Shown piece by piece: positions 22,940 to 37,173 of a stretch of DNA of 64,000 bases; within the stretch, counting starts at the first letter, position 1, and every line of letters begins with the position of its first letter. The stretch comes from Lytechinus pictus (lineage: Eukaryota; Echinodermata; Echinoidea; Temnopleuroida; Toxopneustidae), in the NCBI RefSeq assembly GCF_037042905.1, contig NC_087245.1, positions 24,862,501 through 24,926,500 of the forward strand, read 5' to 3'. Both the position numbers and the translations under genes were made by a program. The notes beneath the pieces are model-generated. The model saw nothing but the letters and a program-made list of their open reading frames with translations. It made no database searches and was not told the DNA's origin.

Positions 22940-23090
22940 TTCACGAACAGGCATAGACATACATATACACATGTAGGCACAAACATACACAAGTAGGCAC
23001 AAACATACATATACACAAGTAGGCACAAACATACATATACACAGGTAGGCACAAACATACATATACAAAAGTAGACACAAATAGACATAT
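22940..23090. repeat. minisatellite, ~26-bp unit
   Basis: The words caagtaggcacaaacatac and atatacac alternate head to tail about five times. Confidence 0.9.
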
Positions 23091-23129
23091 AAAGACAGAA
23101 AAAAAGATGAAAACGTTTCCTCATATGTT

Positions 23130-26100
23130 AGCAAAATTACAATAAAATCTAAAATGGTTGCCTTATAGGTAAATAAGAATCATTAAGGGGAATAAACACA
23201 TATAATTATAAAAACATATTTCATTCTATATGAACAATGGAAGATTACCAATAAAACCCGAAATAAGAATTATTGATAAGGGGAATAAAGACATATAAAA
23301 ACATTTCATTCTGTTAGCAATCCAATACAGCTGGGAAGATGGAAAAAAATGAAGTGGCTACCTGACAAGCCCGAGGTAAATAAGATAAAGGTAAATAATT
23401 ATGTTACCAATACAGCTGGAAGATCGCCAATGGAAATCCGTAGTTGCTACCTTAGGTAAATAAAAATCATTATTAAAGGTAATATCATCATATGAAAACA
23501 TATTTCATTATGTTAGAGATTTTCAGCTAGAAGATTACCTATAAAATCCGAAGTGGCTACCTTCATTTTTAATAAATAAACTTTAATCGTTCTGAAAGCA
23601 AGTAACATCAGCTTGAAACAATAAATATATATCAAACAAACAATCATTATAAGGAGATAAAAGATTCTGTTAGCAATACGTAGTGCTTACCTTTGGTAAT
23701 ACGAATCATTAAGGGTGATAAAAACATAAAAAGAAATATTTCATTCTGTTAGAAATAACAATAAATTGTGAAATAATTTTCCTGGATATGTAAGCATAGT
23801 AATGAAAGATGAATACATATTTCATTTAGTGAAGAATACAGCAAGAAGGTTATTACGAATAAATTCCGATGTTGCTCCTTAGGTAAATAAGAATTATTAA
23901 GGGGAGTGAAACATGAAATTACAATTTATTTGATTCTGTTAGCAATACATCAATATTGGTTACCTGAGGTAATAAAAATCATTAAGGGGGATAAAACAAT
24001 AAAAATATATGAAAACTTATTTTATTCTGATATCAATACTGCTGGAAGATTACCAGTAAAATCACAAGAATCATTACTAAGGGGAAAAAAACATATGGAA
24101 ACATATTCCAGCATTCTGTTGGCAATACATCTGCATGGAACCTTACATAAAATACAAAGTGATTGCCTTAGGTAAATAAAAACCATTTACGGGAATTAAA
24201 GCATAAAAAGGATAACGGGGAATAAAAACATTGAAAACATTTTTCATTCTGTTCGCAATGCACTACAGCTGGAAGAATGCCAACGAAATCCGAATTGGCT
24301 ACCTTATAAGGATCATTAACGGGAATGAAACATAATGAATACATGTTTATTTCTGTGACCAGTTTTCAGCATGGCATAACCAATAAAACTTGAAGTAGCT
24401 ACCTCAGGAAACATTCACTATCAATGATAAAACATGAAAACTTATTTCATTCTGTTAGCAATACGGCTGGAAGATGAAAATACATAATTCAATTATGTTA
24501 GCAGTACATCAGTATTGGTTACCTTAGGTAATTAGAAACATTAAAGGGGATAAAAACATATGAAAACATATTTCATTCTGTTAGCAGTACGGCTGGAAGA
24601 TGAAAATACATAATTCAATTGTTAGCAATACATCAGTATTGGTTACCTTAGGTAATAAGAATCACCAAGGGGGATAAAAACGTTTATGAAAACATATTTT
24701 ATTCTGTTATCAATACAGCTGGAAGATTAACAGTAAGATCACAAGAATCATTATTAAGGGGAATAAAACATATGATAACATATTCCATTCTGTTGGCAAT
24801 ACAACTGCATGGAACCTTACATAAAATACAAAGTGGTTGCCTTGGGTATATATAAGAACCATTTAGTTTAGCATTCAGCATAAAAAGGATAACGGGGAAT
24901 AAAAACATATGAAAACATTTTTCATTCTGTTAGCAATGCAGCGTGAAGAATGCCAACGAAATCCGACTTGGCTACCTTAAGTAAATAAGGATCATTAACG
25001 GGAATTAAACATAATGAATACATGTTTAATTCTGTGACCAGTTTTCAGCATGGGATAACCAATAAAATTTGAAGTGGCTACCTCAGGAAACAAATAATCA
25101 CTATCAATGATAAAATATGAAAACATATGTCATTCTGTTAGCAATACGGCTGGAAGATGAAAATACATATTTCAATTCTGTTAGCAGTACATCAGTATTG
25201 GTTACCTTAAGTTATTAGAAACATTAAGGGGGATAAAAACATATATGAAAACAAATTTTATTATGTTATCAATACAGCTGAAAGATTACCAGTAAGAATC
25301 ATTAATAAGAGGAATAAAACATAATTTCATATTCCATTTTGTTGGCAATACAACTGCATGGAACATTACATAAAATACAAAGTGATTGCCTTAGGTAAAT
25401 AAGAACCATTTAGGGGAATTAAAGCATAAAAAGGATAACGGGGAATAAAAACATTTTTCATTCTGTTAGCAATGCAGCTGGAAGAATGCCAACGAAATCC
25501 GAATTGGCTATACCTTAGGTAAATAAGAATCATTATTAACGGGAATTAAACATATTGAATTATGTTACCAATTTTCAGGATAACCAATGAAATTTGAAGT
25601 TGCTAACCTAAGAAACAAATAATCACTATTAATGATAAAACATGAAAACATATTTCAATCTGTTAGCAATACGGCTGGAAGATGAAAATACATAATTCAA
25701 TTCTGTTAGCAGTACATCAGTATTGGTTACATTAGGTAATTAGAAACATTAAGGGGGATAAAAACATGAAAACATATTTTATTCCGTTATCAATACAGCT
25801 GCAATATTACCAGTAAGAATCATTAATAAGGGGAATAAAACATAATTTCATATTCCATTCTGTTGGCAATACAACTGGAACATTATAAAATACAAAGTGG
25901 TTAATTTAGGTAAACAAGAAACATTAAAGCGGAATAGAAATATATGAAAACATATTTCATTCTGTTGACAATACAACTAGAAAATTATAAAATACAAAGT
26001 GGTTACCTCAGGTAAACAAGAAGCATTAAAGGGGAATATAAATATATGAAAACATATTTCATTATGTTAGCAATACACTTGGAAGATGGAAACAAATCTG

Positions 26101-28450
26101 AAGTGGCTACCTAAGGTAAAAAATAATTATTATAAAAGGAAATAATCTGTTAGCATATGAAAACATTTTTCATTCTGTTAGTAATGCAACTAGAAGAATG
26201 CCAAGGAATTCCAATTGGCTACCTTAGGTAAATAAGAATAATTATTAACGGAAATGAAACAAAATGAAAACATATTTAATTCTGTTACCGATTTTCAGCT
26301 GGGATAACCAATAAAATTTGAAGTGGCTACCTTAGGAAACAAATATCACTATCAATGATAAACATATTTCATTATGTTATCAATACGGCTAAATGATGAA
26401 AATACATAATTCAATTTGTTAGCATCAGTATTGGTTACCTTAGGTAATAAAACATATATGAAAACATTATATTCTGTAATCAATACAGCTGGATGATTAC
26501 CAGAAAAATCACAAAAAATATTACTAAGGGGAATAAAGCATATGAAAACATATTCCATTCTGTTGGCAATACAACTGCATGGAACATTACATAAAATACA
26601 AAGTGGTTGCCTTGGGTAAATAAGAACTATTTAGGGAAATTAAAGCATAAAAATGATAACGGGGAATAAAAACATGAAAACATTTTTCATTCTGTTAGCA
26701 ATGCAGCTGGAAGAATGCCAACGAAATCCGAATTGGCTACCTTAGGTAAATAAGGATCATTATTAACGGGAATGAAACATAATTAAAACATATTTAATTC
26801 TGTTACCAATTTTCAGTTGGGAGAACCAATGAAATTTGAAGTTGCTAACCTAAGAAACAAATAATAACTATTAATGATAAAACATGAAAAACATATTTCA
26901 TTCTGTTCGCAATACATCAGTCATTGGTAACCTTAGGTAATAAGAATCATTAAGGGGATAAAAACATAAAAACATATTTCATTATGTTAGCAATACGGCT
27001 GAAGATGAAAATGCATAATTCTGTTCTGTTAGCAATACATCAGTATTGGTTACCTTAGGGGGATAAAAAGATAAATGAAAACATATTTTATTCTGTTATC
27101 AATACAGCTGGAAGATTACCAGTAAGAATCATTAATAAGGTGAATAAAACATATGAAAACATATTTCATTCTGTTGACAATACAACTGGAACGTTATAAA
27201 ATACAAAGTGGTTACCTTAGGTAAACAAGAAACATTAACAAAGGGGAATAGAAATATATGAAAACATATTTCATTCTGTTAGCAATACACTTGGAAGATG
27301 GAAACAAATCTGAAGTGGCTACCTAGATAAAAAATTATTATTATAAAAGGAAATAATCTGTTAGCAGTACAGCTAGAAGATTGCCAATAAATATCTGAAG
27401 TGGCTACCTTAGATAAATAAGAATCAACATTAAGAGGAATTAAAACACATAGAAACATATCAATTATACTAGCAGTACAACTGAGAAGATAACGAATTAA
27501 ATCCGAAATAGTTACCTTGGGTAAATAAGAATAAAAACATTTGTAATCATATTTCATTCTGTTAATACAACTGAAAGAATACGAATACATTCCGATGTGG
27601 CTCCTTAGGTAAATAACTATTGTTATTAAGGGGGATAAAAACATATGAAAACATAATTTAATTCAGTTAGCAAGACGGCTGAAAGGTCACCGATAAAATA
27701 CTTAGGTAAATAAGAAACATTTCATCCTGTTATCAATAGTCAGTAAGATTACCAAAACAAAATGTCAAGTGGCTCCCTTAGATAAATAAGAATCATTATC
27801 AGGAGGAATAAAAATACATGAAAATATTTTATTCTGTTAGCATCGCATGCAGGAAGCATGCCAACAAAATTCCATGTATAGCTATACCTTGATAGGTAAA
27901 GAATACTAGTAATCATTATTTAGATGAACAAAAAACATGTGAAAACGTATTTTATTCTGTTTGCAATACAGCAATTTTTAACTGATTCCTACCAATCAGA
28001 TAAATCTCTTTAAGCATGTTAAGAATACAGCTGGAAGAGTGACAATATAAAAATTCTGAAGTGGCTACCTTTGATAAATAACAATCAGTAAAAAGAATAG
28101 CACATAAAAACATTTTATTCTGTAAGCATCATGGCTTGAAGAATACCAATAAAAATCCGAAGTGGCTACCTTAGAAGAATAATTATTAAAAGGAATAAAA
28201 GCATATGAAAACATATTCCATTCTGTTAGCAATACAGCTTGAATATTACAAATAAAATCCGAACCGGCTACCTTAAGAATCCTCATTAAGGCAATGAAAA
28301 CATTTCATTCTATTATAAACACGGCTTGAATATTACCAATAATATACGAAGTAAGATTAAAGGCAATAAAAAGCACATGAAAACATATATTACTCTCATG
28401 TAGCAATAAAGCTGGAAGATTACCCTAAGGAGATGGCCACATTCAGAGTC
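23130..28450. repeat. diverged satellite A, ~105-110-bp monomer with irregular multimers
   Basis: Each unit carries catatttcattctgttagc, then aatacagctggaagat, then a word like gaagtggctaccttagg, then aataagaatcattaa and ggggaataaaa. Units drift in sequence and length. Larger patterns are visible: catggaaccttacataaaat at 24135, 24809, 25358 and 26578, and catcagtattggttacc at 24505, 24628, 25182, 25704, 26426 and 27030. This suggests multimers of about 550-700 bp. No exon was seen inside. Confidence 0.9.
23574..23640. repeat. 67-bp fragment, inverted copy of 18448-18514
   Basis: Embedded inside satellite A and interrupting its monomer pattern, this stretch matches 18448-18514 as the reverse complement without a visible mismatch. 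Confidence 0.85.
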
Positions 28451-30020
28451 TTTATATTATCAGGGTCAATGAGAGGCCGCCAATATCAACTGAAGTAGTT
28501 TGCCTTGTTAAAAAATTGAATTGAATTCAACTTCCTACCAAAATAATCACTGCCAGCATGGTCAGGTACATTGACATGAAACAGTACATTATAAAAACAT
28601 TTGAAAATTGGAGGGAAAAATGAAGAGTCATTAGAGCGCATCCTGTCGGAAAAGAGAAAAATACATCATTAGTTATGGGAAACGAGAATACACATACTTA
28701 CAAAGTAATTACAATTTCAATTCAGGTAAATATGAAAAAGAAAATTTGAAAATGACTTTCTTTTCTGTATCATCTACGCTGATTTTATTATTCTAAATAA
28801 AAGATGAGAAGTAAAACAAATATGTTAGCAGGTTCGCTGAAAGAACCCCAGCAAAAAAAAGGGGAAGAAAAGTCGATCAGTGATTAGAAAAGGAATAAAC
28901 ATGTTAGCTGGGCCCGGAGGAGCGCCAATAGAAGCCAGAGTTGCTCCCCCAGATTAAAAAAAAACCTCCTCATAAAAAACAGCCTGAAAAGAGAAATAAA
29001 AATACATTTGTACGAAGAAACAGACATGTACTAGAATTGCATAGTTAACAAAAGCTTATGTATTTCAATAAATAATATTGCATGTCCTGTAGGCATATAT
29101 TTAAAAAATGTGACTATTGTTTTTTGTAACAGCTACTCTGGATTTGAGAATGGAAGAAAGGAATAAATGCAAATATTTTGTTAGTAAGGGCCGCCGGAAT
29201 ACCGCCAACAATAGCTGAAGTGGCTCTCCTAGAAAAATAAGAGTAATTAAAACATACTTTAACAGAGCTGCATTAAAAGAACAAATATTTATGTCGACAT
29301 ATGAATGAGCATTAACATTTGGTAGTTGGAAAGAAAAAAAGAGATGAATCATGAGAACGCATCATGGCGGAAAAGAGGAAAATACGTCAGAAATTCTGGG
29401 AAACGAGAATGATTGATTTAAAAAAAATATGTTAGCAAGATCGCTGGAAGAACGCCCAAAAGTCGAAGTTGATAATGTGTGAATAAGAATCAATTAGGAG
29501 CGCCATTATAAGCAAAGTGGCTACCCCATGCACGTGAAAAAAAAATCTTATTGAATAAAAAAACCGCCTTCAGCTTGAAAAGGGGAAAATATACATATTA
29601 AGATTCGCATAGTTAACAGCTTATACATTTCAATCAATATTACATGTCATAAACGTAGATCTTTATTGAAAAACCGGACTTTTGTCTTTGTAACAGTTAC
29701 TCTGAATTTGAGAATTGAAGAAAGGAATAAATGCAAATATGTTAGTTAGGGCTGCCGAATACCGCCAATAAAAGCTGAAGTGGCTACCCTAAAAAATAAG
29801 AATCATATTTATGGGTATTAAACACACTTTAACAGAGCTGCAGGAAGAACACAAATAAAACCCAAAATGGCACCCTGAGTAAACAAGACGTGACATTAAT
29901 AGCATACATTTTAATTGATGTCCAGTAGGTCCGGCCGTGTGTAGGGTTAATTAAAGTCGCTAGCAAAGTAGAAAATCAAGATTTCAACATTCAACACTGC
30001 CAATAAATGCTGATGTTACC
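28451..30020. repeat. satellite A-related, strongly diverged units
   Basis: Words such as gaagtggctaccct, ccgccaataaaagctgaag and gttagcaagatcgctggaag recur at longer and less regular spacing (for example near 28905, 29190, 29430 and 29750). They are related to satellite A but mixed with unique AT-rich sequence. Confidence 0.7.
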
Positions 30021-30635
30021 CTGTGCAGACAAAATTTATTATCAATGTTATGAGCATGATTCATAATTATCCAGCGTGAAAACAAGAAGTGAGGGGATTC
30101 GGAGAGAAAATGAAATTGAAATGATCCAGGAAATGTATCCTGTGTATCAATGTCTCCCTTGGTCTTGGACGCCATAACTATGTTTTCACCAGAGCTTTCC
30201 TGAATATAAATGATCATTATGATACTGTTAAGATTACATAATATAAAGAATTTAGAAATATCAAATTTTAGGCATTTTAATTCCAATTGGCCTGATCAAA
30301 GATTAAGTTGACTTTCCTTTTATTTAACAGCACATATGGGATACACATTTAATAACAAGTATACAACTGTAAATGTACGTTCTCGTTAAAATTCGATATC
30401 TCTTAGAACTCATTCCATTTTGCGGAATCTTTGAAGATTGTACTTTCTATGTAATTCCTTCTTTCTTTCCTTCTCATAGTACAAAGGAGATCATTTAAGT
30501 GAATAATAGAATTATGTATTTCATAAAATTATAGGTTTATGGCTTGTGATTAATGTCGGAGCAAGATGGCAGATCAGTTGAAAATTACCTACCTTGTTTC
30601 TTACCTTTGTATGCATTACAGAGGGTAAACATAAT
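30021..30635. other. spacer between satellites A and B
   Basis: About 600 bp without the monomers of either array. The frame at 29984-30286 on the minus strand shows no known domain. Nothing else seen. Confidence 0.5.
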
Positions 30636-31419
30636 CGGCAGAAATGTTGGATGAAAGGGCGACATGTTGGATGGAAGGTGACTTGTTGGAAGGGCGACAT
30701 TTTGGATGAAAGGCGACTTATTGCTACATGATGAAAGGGTGACATGTTGTATACGGAAGGTGGCTTATTTCTGTATGATAAAAGGGCGACATTTGGATGA
30801 AAGACGACTTCTTGGATAGAAGGCGATCTGTTTCTGTACGATGGAGGGCGAAATTTTGGATGAAAGGCGACTAGCTGCTGTATGATGAAAGGCATCTTGT
30901 TTCAGATGAAAGGGCGACTTGTTGCTGTATGATGAAAGGGAAACACGTTGGATAGAAGGCGACTTGCTTCTGTATGGTGAAATGACGACATTCTGGATGA
31001 AAGGCGACTAGTTGCTGTATGATGAAAGGCGTCTTGTTTCAGATGAAAGGGCGACGTGTTGTTGCATAACGATGAAAGGGTTTCATGAAAGGTGACTTGT
31101 TGCATGATAAGGCGGCTTGCTTCTGTATGATGAAAGGGTGAAAGGGCGACATGTTGGATGGAAGGCGACTTTTTTTCTGTATGGCGAAAGGGTGGCATTT
31201 TGGATGAAAGGCGAGTTGGTGTAGAATGATGAAAGGCTGACATATTGTACAAAGGGTGGCTTGTTGCTGTATGATGAAAGGGCGACATTTTGGTTGAAAG
31301 GGCGACTTGTTGGATGAAATGGTGACACTTTGGATGAAAGGCGACTTGTTTCTGTATGATGAAAGGACAACATTTTGGATGAAAGGCTACTAGTTGCAGT
31401 ATGATGAAAGGGCGACATT

Positions 31420-32090
31420 TTGGATGAAAAACGACTTGTATGATGAAATGGTGACATATTGTACGAAACGTGGCTTGTTGCTGTATGATGAAATGCGTCT
31501 TGTTGTTGTATGATGAAAGGGCGACATGCTGAAATATGATGAAAGGGTGACGTGTTACTGTATAATGATGAAAAGGTCCATGTTGTACGAAAGGTGACTT
31601 GTTGCAGTATGATGAAAGGGCGCTATTTTGGCTGAAAGGCGACTTTTTCCTGTATGATGAAAGGGCGACATTTTGGATGAAACGCGACTAATCCTGTATG
31701 ATGAAAGGGCGACATTTTGGATTAAAGGCGAATTATTCCTATATGATGGAAGGCCGACATTTTGGATTAAAGCTGTCTTGTTGCTGTATGATGAAATGCG
31801 TCTTGTTTCAGATGAAAGGGCGACATGTTGCAGTATGATGAAAGGGTGACGTGTCGTTGCATAATGATGAAAGGGTCTCATGACAGTTGACTTGTTGCAT
31901 GATAAGGCGGCTTGCTTCTGTATGATGAAATGATGAAAGACAACTTTTTGTAGCATGATGAAACGGTGGCTTGTTCCTATGCGATGAAAGGGCGACATGT
32001 TGGATGGAAGGCGAATTTTTTTCTGTATATATTGTACAAAAGGTGGCTTGTTTCTGTATGATGAAAGGGCGACATTTTGGTTGAAAGGGC
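31420..32090. repeat. satellite B, partial more diverged copy of the higher-order unit
   Basis: This segment matches 33822-34490 at an offset of about 2,402 bp with scattered differences (for example ggattaaagc against ggatgaaagc). Similarity is then lost over 32090-32370 and returns at about 32372. It looks like the left edge of the homogenised array. Confidence 0.8.
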
Positions 32091-32371
32091 GACTTGTTGG
32101 ATGAAATGGTGACATTTCGGATGAAAGGGTGAGATTTTGGAAGGGTGGCATTGTGGATGAAAGGGCGACTTGTTGCATTATAAGGCGTCGTGTTGATGTA
32201 TGATTAAAAGAGCGACTTGTTTTGGATGGAAGGCGTCTTGTTGCTGTATGATGAAAGGGCGATATTTTGGATGAAAGGCGGCTTGCTGCTGAGTGATCAA
32301 AGGGCGACATTTTGGATGAAAGGCGTCTTGTTGCTGTCTGATGAAATGACATGTTGGATGAAAGGCGACTT

Positions 32372-34772
32372 GTTGCGGTATGAAAGGGCGATATTTTGGA
32401 TGAAAGGGGGCTTGCTGCTGAGTGATCAAAGGGCGACATTTTGGATGAAATGAGACTTGTTGCTGTACAATGAAAGGGCGACATATATGAAAGGCGACTT
32501 ATTGCATATTAAGGCGGCTTGATCCTGTATGATGAAAGGTGACTTATTGTAATATGATGAAAGGACAGCATTTTTGGATGAAAGGCGACTAGTTGCAGTA
32601 TGATGAAAGGGCGACATTATTTATGAAAAACGACTTGTGTGATGAAATGGTGACATATTCTACGAAATGTGGCTTGTTGCTGTATGATGAAATGCGTCTT
32701 TTTGTTGTATGATGAAAGGGCGACATGCTGAAATATGACAGGGTGACGTGTTACTGTAAGATGAAAAGGTCTCATGTTGTACGAAAGGTGACTTGTGACA
32801 GTATGATGAAAGGGCGCTATTTTAGATGAAAGGTGGCTTTTTCCTGTATAATGAAAGGACGTCATGTTGCAGTATGATAAAAGCGACATGTTGAGCACAC
32901 TGTATGGTGAAAGGGCGATAATTTGGATGAATTGGCGACATTTTGGAGGAAAGGGTGACATTTTGGATGAAAGGAGACATTGTGGAAGAAAGAGCGACAT
33001 TTTGGATGAAGGCCGACTTGTTGTAGTATGATGAAAGGGTGACATTATGGTTGAAAGGGCGACTTGTTAGATGGAAGGCGTCTTGTTAGATGGAAGGCGT
33101 CTTGTTGCTCTATGATGAAAGGCGTCTTATTTCAGATGAAGGGGTGACACGTTGCAGTATGATGAAAGGGCGACATGTTGCTGCATAATGATGAAAGGGT
33201 CTCATATAGTAGGAAGGCGACTTGTGGCATTCTGGCGTCTTGTTGTTGTATGATGAAAGGGCGACATGTTGCAGTATGATGAAAGGGTGACATGCTGCTG
33301 CATTAAGATGAAAGGGACTCGAAAGGTGGCTTGTTGCTGTATGATGAAAGGCGTCTTGTTGTAAGATGAAAGGGCGACATGATTATTGCAGTATGATGAA
33401 AGGGCGACTTGTTCTGCATAATGATGAAAGGGTCTGTTGTACGAAGTTGACTTGTTGTAGTATGATAAAAGCGTGTTATTTTTAATGAAAGGCGGCTTAT
33501 TCTTGTATGATGAAAGGGAGACATCAAAGTTTTGGATGAAAGGTCACTTGGTGCTGTATGATGAAAAGGCGACAATTTGGATGAAAGACGATCTGTTGTA
33601 TGATGATAGGGTGACATGTTAGATAAAGGCGACTTGTTGTGGTATGAAAGGGCGACATGTTGAATGAAAGGGCAACTTGTTTCTGTATGATGAAAGGGCG
33701 ACAATTTAGATGAAAGGTGAATTGTTGCTGTATGATAAAAGGATGACATCTTGCTGTATGATGAAAGGGCGACATGTTGGATGAAAGGCGACTTGTTAAT
33801 GTATGATGAAAGGGCGGCATGTTGGATGAAAAACGACTTGTATGATGAAATGGTGACATATTGTACGAAACGTGGCTTGTTGCTGTATGATGAAATGCGT
33901 CTTGTTGTTGTATGATGAAAGGGCGACATGCTGAAATATGATGAAAGGGTGACGTGTTACTGTATAATGATGAAAAGGTCCATGTTGTACGAAAGGTGAC
34001 TTGTTGCAGTATGATGAAAGGGCGCTATTTTGGCTGAAAGGCGACTTTTTCCTGTATGATGAAAGGGCGACATTTTGGATGAAACGCGACTAATCCTGTA
34101 TGATGAAAGGGCGACATTTTGGATTAAAGGCGAATTATTCCTATATGATGGAAGGCCGACATTTTGGATGAAAGCTGTCTTGTTGCTGTATGATGAAATG
34201 CGTCTTGTTTCAGATGAAAGGGCGACATGTTGCAGTATGATGAAAGGGCGACGTGTCGTTGCATAATGATGAAAGGGTCTCATGACAGTTGACTTGTTGC
34301 ATGATAAGGCGGCTTGCTTCTGTATGATGAAAGGATGAAAGACAACTTTTTGTAGCATGGTGAAACGGTGGCTTGTTCCTATGCGATGAAAGGGCGACAT
34401 GTTGGATGGAAGGCGAATTTTTTTCTGTATATATTGTACAAAAGGTGGCTTGTTGCTGTATGATGAAAGGGCGACATTTTGGTTGAAAGGGCGACTTGTT
34501 AATTTATGATGAAAGGGCGACAATTTAGATGAAAGGTGAATTGTTGCTGTATGATAAAAGGATGACATCTTGCTGTATGATGAAAGGGCGACATGTTGGA
34601 TGAAAGGCGACTTGTTAATGTATGATGAAAGGGCGGCATGTTGGATGAAAGGCGATTTACTGCATTATGATTGAGGCAACATGTTGCTGTATGATGAAAT
34701 GGCGGCATATTGTATGAAAGGCGACTTGTTGCTGTGTGATGAAAGGGTGACATGTTGGATGAAAGGTAACTT
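32372..34772. repeat. 2,401-bp higher-order unit, copy 1 of 5
   Basis: First complete copy. Many landmarks recur exactly 2,401 bp later, for example 33303, 35704, 38105, 40506 and 42907. Unit edges are set by where similarity to the left flank starts; the phase is arbitrary. Confidence 0.93.
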
Positions 34773-37173
34773 GTTGCGGTATGAAAGGGCGATATTTTGG
34801 ATGAAAGGGGGCTTGCTGCTGAGTGATCAAAGGGCGACATTTTGGATGAAATAAGACTTGTTGCTGTACAATGAAAGGGCGACATATATGAAAGGCGACT
34901 TATTGCATATTAAGGCGGCTTGATCCTGTATGATGAAAGGTGACTTATTGTAATATGATGAAAGGACAGCATTTTTGGATGAAAGGCGACTAGTTGCAGT
35001 ATGATGAAAGGGCGACATTATTTATGAAAAACGACTTGTGTGATGAAATGGTGACATATTCTACGAAATGTGGCTTGTTGCTGTATGATGAAATGCGTCT
35101 TTTTGTTGTATGATGAAAGGGCGACATGCTGAAATATGACAGGGTGACGTGTTACTGTAAGATGAAAAGGTCTCATGTTGTACGAAAGGTGACTTGTGAC
35201 AGTATGATGAAAGGGCGCTATTTTAGATGAAAGGTGGCTTTTTCCTGTATAATGAAAGGACGTCATGTTGCAGTATGATAAAAGCGACATGTTGAGCACA
35301 CTGTATGGTGAAAGGGCGATAATTTGGATGAATTGGCGACATTTTGGAGGAAAGGGTGACATTTTGGATGAAAGGAGACATTGTGGAAGAAAGAGCGACA
35401 TTTTGGATGAAGGCCGACTTGTTGTAGTATGATGAAAGGGTGACATTATGGTTGAAAGGGCGACTTGTTAGATGGAAGGCGTCTTGTTAGATGGAAGGCG
35501 TCTTGTTGCTCTATGATGAAAGGCGTCTTATTTCAGATGAAGGGGTGACACGTTGCAGTATGATGAAAGGGCGACATGTTGCTGCATAATGATGAAAGGG
35601 TCTCATATAGTAGGAAGGCGACTTGTGGCATTCTGGCGTCTTGTTGTTGTATGATGAAAGGGCGACATGTTGCAGTATGATGAAAGGGTGACATGCTGCT
35701 GCATTAAGATGAAAGGGACTCGAAAGGTGGCTTGTTGCTGTATGATGAAAGGCGTCTTGTTGTAAGATGAAAGGGCGACATGATTATTGCAGTATGATGA
35801 AAGGGCGACTTGTTCTGCATAATGATGAAAGGGTCTGTTGTACGAAGTTGACTTGTTGTAGTATGATAAAAGCGTGTTATTTTTAATGAAAGGCGGCTTA
35901 TTCTTGTATGATGAAAGGGAGACATCAAAGTTTTGGATGAAAGGTCACTTGGTGCTGTATGATGAAAAGGCGACAATTTGGATGAAAGACGATCTGTTGT
36001 ATGATGATAGGGTGACATGTTAGATAAAGGCGACTTGTTGTGGTATGAAAGGGCGACATGTTGAATGAAAGGGCAACTTGTTTCTGTATGATGAAAGGGC
36101 GACAATTTAGATGAAAGGTGAATTGTTGCTGTATGATAAAAGGATGACATCTTGCTGTATGATGAAAGGGCGACATGTTGGATGAAAGGCGACTTGTTAA
36201 TGTATGATGAAAGGGCGGCATGTTGGATGAAAAACGACTTGTATGATGAAATGGTGACATATTGTACGAAACGTGGCTTGTTGCTGTATGATGAAATGCG
36301 TCTTGTTGTTGTATGATGAAAGGGCGACATGCTGAAATATGATGAAAGGGTGACGTGTTACTGTATAATGATGAAAAGGTCCATGTTGTACGAAAGGTGA
36401 CTTGTTGCAGTATGATGAAAGGGCGCTATTTTGGCTGAAAGGCGACTTTTTCCTGTATGATGAAAGGGCGACATTTTGGATGAAACGCGACTAATCCTGT
36501 ATGATGAAAGGGCGACATTTTGGATTAAAGGCGAATTATTCCTATATGATGGAAGGCCGACATTTTGGATGAAAGCTGTCTTGTTGCTGTATGATGAAAT
36601 GCGTCTTGTTTCAGATGAAAGGGCGACATGTTGCAGTATGATGAAAGGGCGACGTGTCGTTGCATAATGATGAAAGGGTCTCATGACAGTTGACTTGTTG
36701 CATGATAAGGCGGCTTGCTTCTGTATGATGAAAGGATGAAAGACAACTTTTTGTAGCATGGTGAAACGGTGGCTTGTTCCTATGCGATGAAAGGGCGACA
36801 TGTTGGATGGAAGGCGAATTTTTTTCTGTATATATTGTACAAAAGGTGGCTTGTTGCTGTATGATGAAAGGGCGACATTTTGGTTGAAAGGGCGACTTGT
36901 TAATTTATGATGAAAGGGCGACAATTTAGATGAAAGGTGAATTGTTGCTGTATGATAAAAGGATGACATCTTGCTGTATGATGAAAGGGCGACATGTTGG
37001 ATGAAAGGCGACTTGTTAATGTATGATGAAAGGGCGGCATGTTGGATGAAAGGCGATTTACTGCATTATGATTGAGGCAACATGTTGCTGTATGATGAAA
37101 TGGCGGCATATTGTATGAAAGGCGACTTGTTGCTGTGTGATGAAAGGGTGACATGTTGGATGAAAGGTAACTT
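34773..37173. repeat. 2,401-bp higher-order unit, copy 2 of 5
   Basis: Nearly identical to copy 1. A private base is visible at 34853 (A where the other copies have G, in gaaatgagacttg). Confidence 0.93.
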
